Under the pieces are notes generated by a model. It saw nothing but the letters and a program-made list of their open reading frames with translations. It made no database searches and had not been told where the DNA came from. Below are positions 7,237-7,411 of a stretch of 7,411 nt of DNA, one piece after another. Position 1 is the first letter of the stretch. Each line of letters begins with the position of its first letter. Location: assembly GCA_035649175.1 (NCBI GenBank), contig DASRKB010000076.1, positions 1 to 7,411 of the forward strand, given 5' to 3'. This DNA is from SCGC-AG-212-J23 sp035649175. Lineage in GTDB: Bacteria; Pseudomonadota; Gammaproteobacteria; Burkholderiales; SG8-39. The position numbers were made by a program, and so were the translations under genes.

Positions 7237-7411
7237 TGGGACCAATTGACGTGCTGAATGGAATCGCGTTCTGGTTTGCAGAGATTCCTCTTCTCCTCGT
7301 CTGGTTTGGCACAAGTCTACCCGTTGGAACCGAAAAGAACGGATTGCTCGTCCCGAATGCGTTGGGCTTCGCAGTACTGGCTGGGTTGGTTTGGTCAATC
7401 ATGTTTTTCTT
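7221..7411. other. Low-GC segment, likely foreign DNA (or assembly join)
   Basis: From about 7221 to the edge I count 93 G/C in 191 bases (about 49%), against roughly 70% in the rest of the window. The change is abrupt, within about ten bases, and coincides with the end of the truncated ORF. No terminal inverted repeat, target duplication, tRNA or integron core site is visible, so the kind of element cannot be named. The octamer TCTGGTTT occurs at 7222-7229, 7270-7277 and 7300-7307; the last two encode Trp-Phe pairs. Confidence 0.6.
7236..7411 (+). CDS. Membrane protein of unknown function, partial (runs off right edge)
   Basis: From the ATG at 7236-7238 the frame stays open to the end of the window (58 codons plus two bases). 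The peptide is mostly hydrophobic: MGPIDVLNGIAFWFAEIPLL leads into LVWFGTSLP (a first membrane segment, about 10-29), then a short polar turn with GTEKNG (31-36), then a second segment (LLVPNALGFAVLAGLVWSIM, 37-56). It has the look of a small integral membrane protein or the first hairpin of a larger one; I do not recognise a family. Its A overlaps the last base of the upstream TGA (TGATG), but that overlap falls in the low-GC block and may be accidental. There is no clear ribosome binding site, so the true start could differ. Codon use is unlike the rest of the window (many A/T-ending codons), in keeping with transfer. Confidence 0.5.
   Translation, partial: MGPIDVLNGIAFWFAEIPLLLVWFGTSLPVGTEKNGLLVPNALGFAVLAGLVWSIMFF

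Noticed and set aside
7221..7250. Integron recombination site at the start of the low-GC block
   Set aside because: No GTTRRRY core and no paired RYYYAAC arm could be found.

Overview
The window is GC-rich (roughly 70% by eye). It reads as chromosomal or megaplasmid DNA of a proteobacterium, most likely a betaproteobacterium of the Burkholderiales type. The reasons are strong codon bias, a Pseudomonas-like PE-LIG-POL LigD, an rpoN copy outside the usual lptB-rpoN-hpf neighbourhood, and a yqjD/yqjE-like operon. The taxonomic call is inference from gene content, not a measured placement.

Layout. Minus strand, left: an rpoN gene for sigma-54 (534-1904), followed by a glycine-zipper membrane protein gene that runs off the left edge (1-532). 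The two are separated by one base, and the ribosome binding site of the second lies inside the last codons of rpoN. Plus strand: ligD (2021-4372), diverging from rpoN across a 116-base intergenic region; a sigma-54-activating response regulator with REC, AAA+ and Fis domains (4524-5906); and a three-gene operon of small membrane proteins resembling yqjD-yqjE-yqjK (5950-6201, 6207-6605, 6629-7018). The right end holds a perfect 9-bp hairpin, a short ORF that looks like the N-terminal stub of a membrane sensor, and then an abrupt drop to about 49% GC from about 7221. That low-GC DNA contains a second membrane-protein ORF running off the right edge.

Main idea. The short gene-upstream regions carry four elements matching the -24/-12 sigma-54 promoter layout (GG, ten bases, GC, with TTGC at -12). 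They lie upstream of rpoN itself (TGGCATAGGCCTTGCA, minus strand), the response regulator (TGGTACGCAAGTTGCG), the yqjD-like operon (GGGTATAGAAGTTGCT) and, more weakly, ligD (GGGTGTAATCCTTGCG). All point at the adjacent gene, and each predicted start site falls 14-46 bases before the start codon. The window therefore looks like a compact, self-reinforcing sigma-54 module: an rpoN paralogue that may transcribe itself, its own enhancer-binding activator, and targets for envelope or ribosome-associated stress (glycine-zipper protein, YqjD/E-like proteins) and possibly end-joining DNA repair (LigD). The promoter motifs and genes are read directly from the sequence. The regulon and its stress role are inference.
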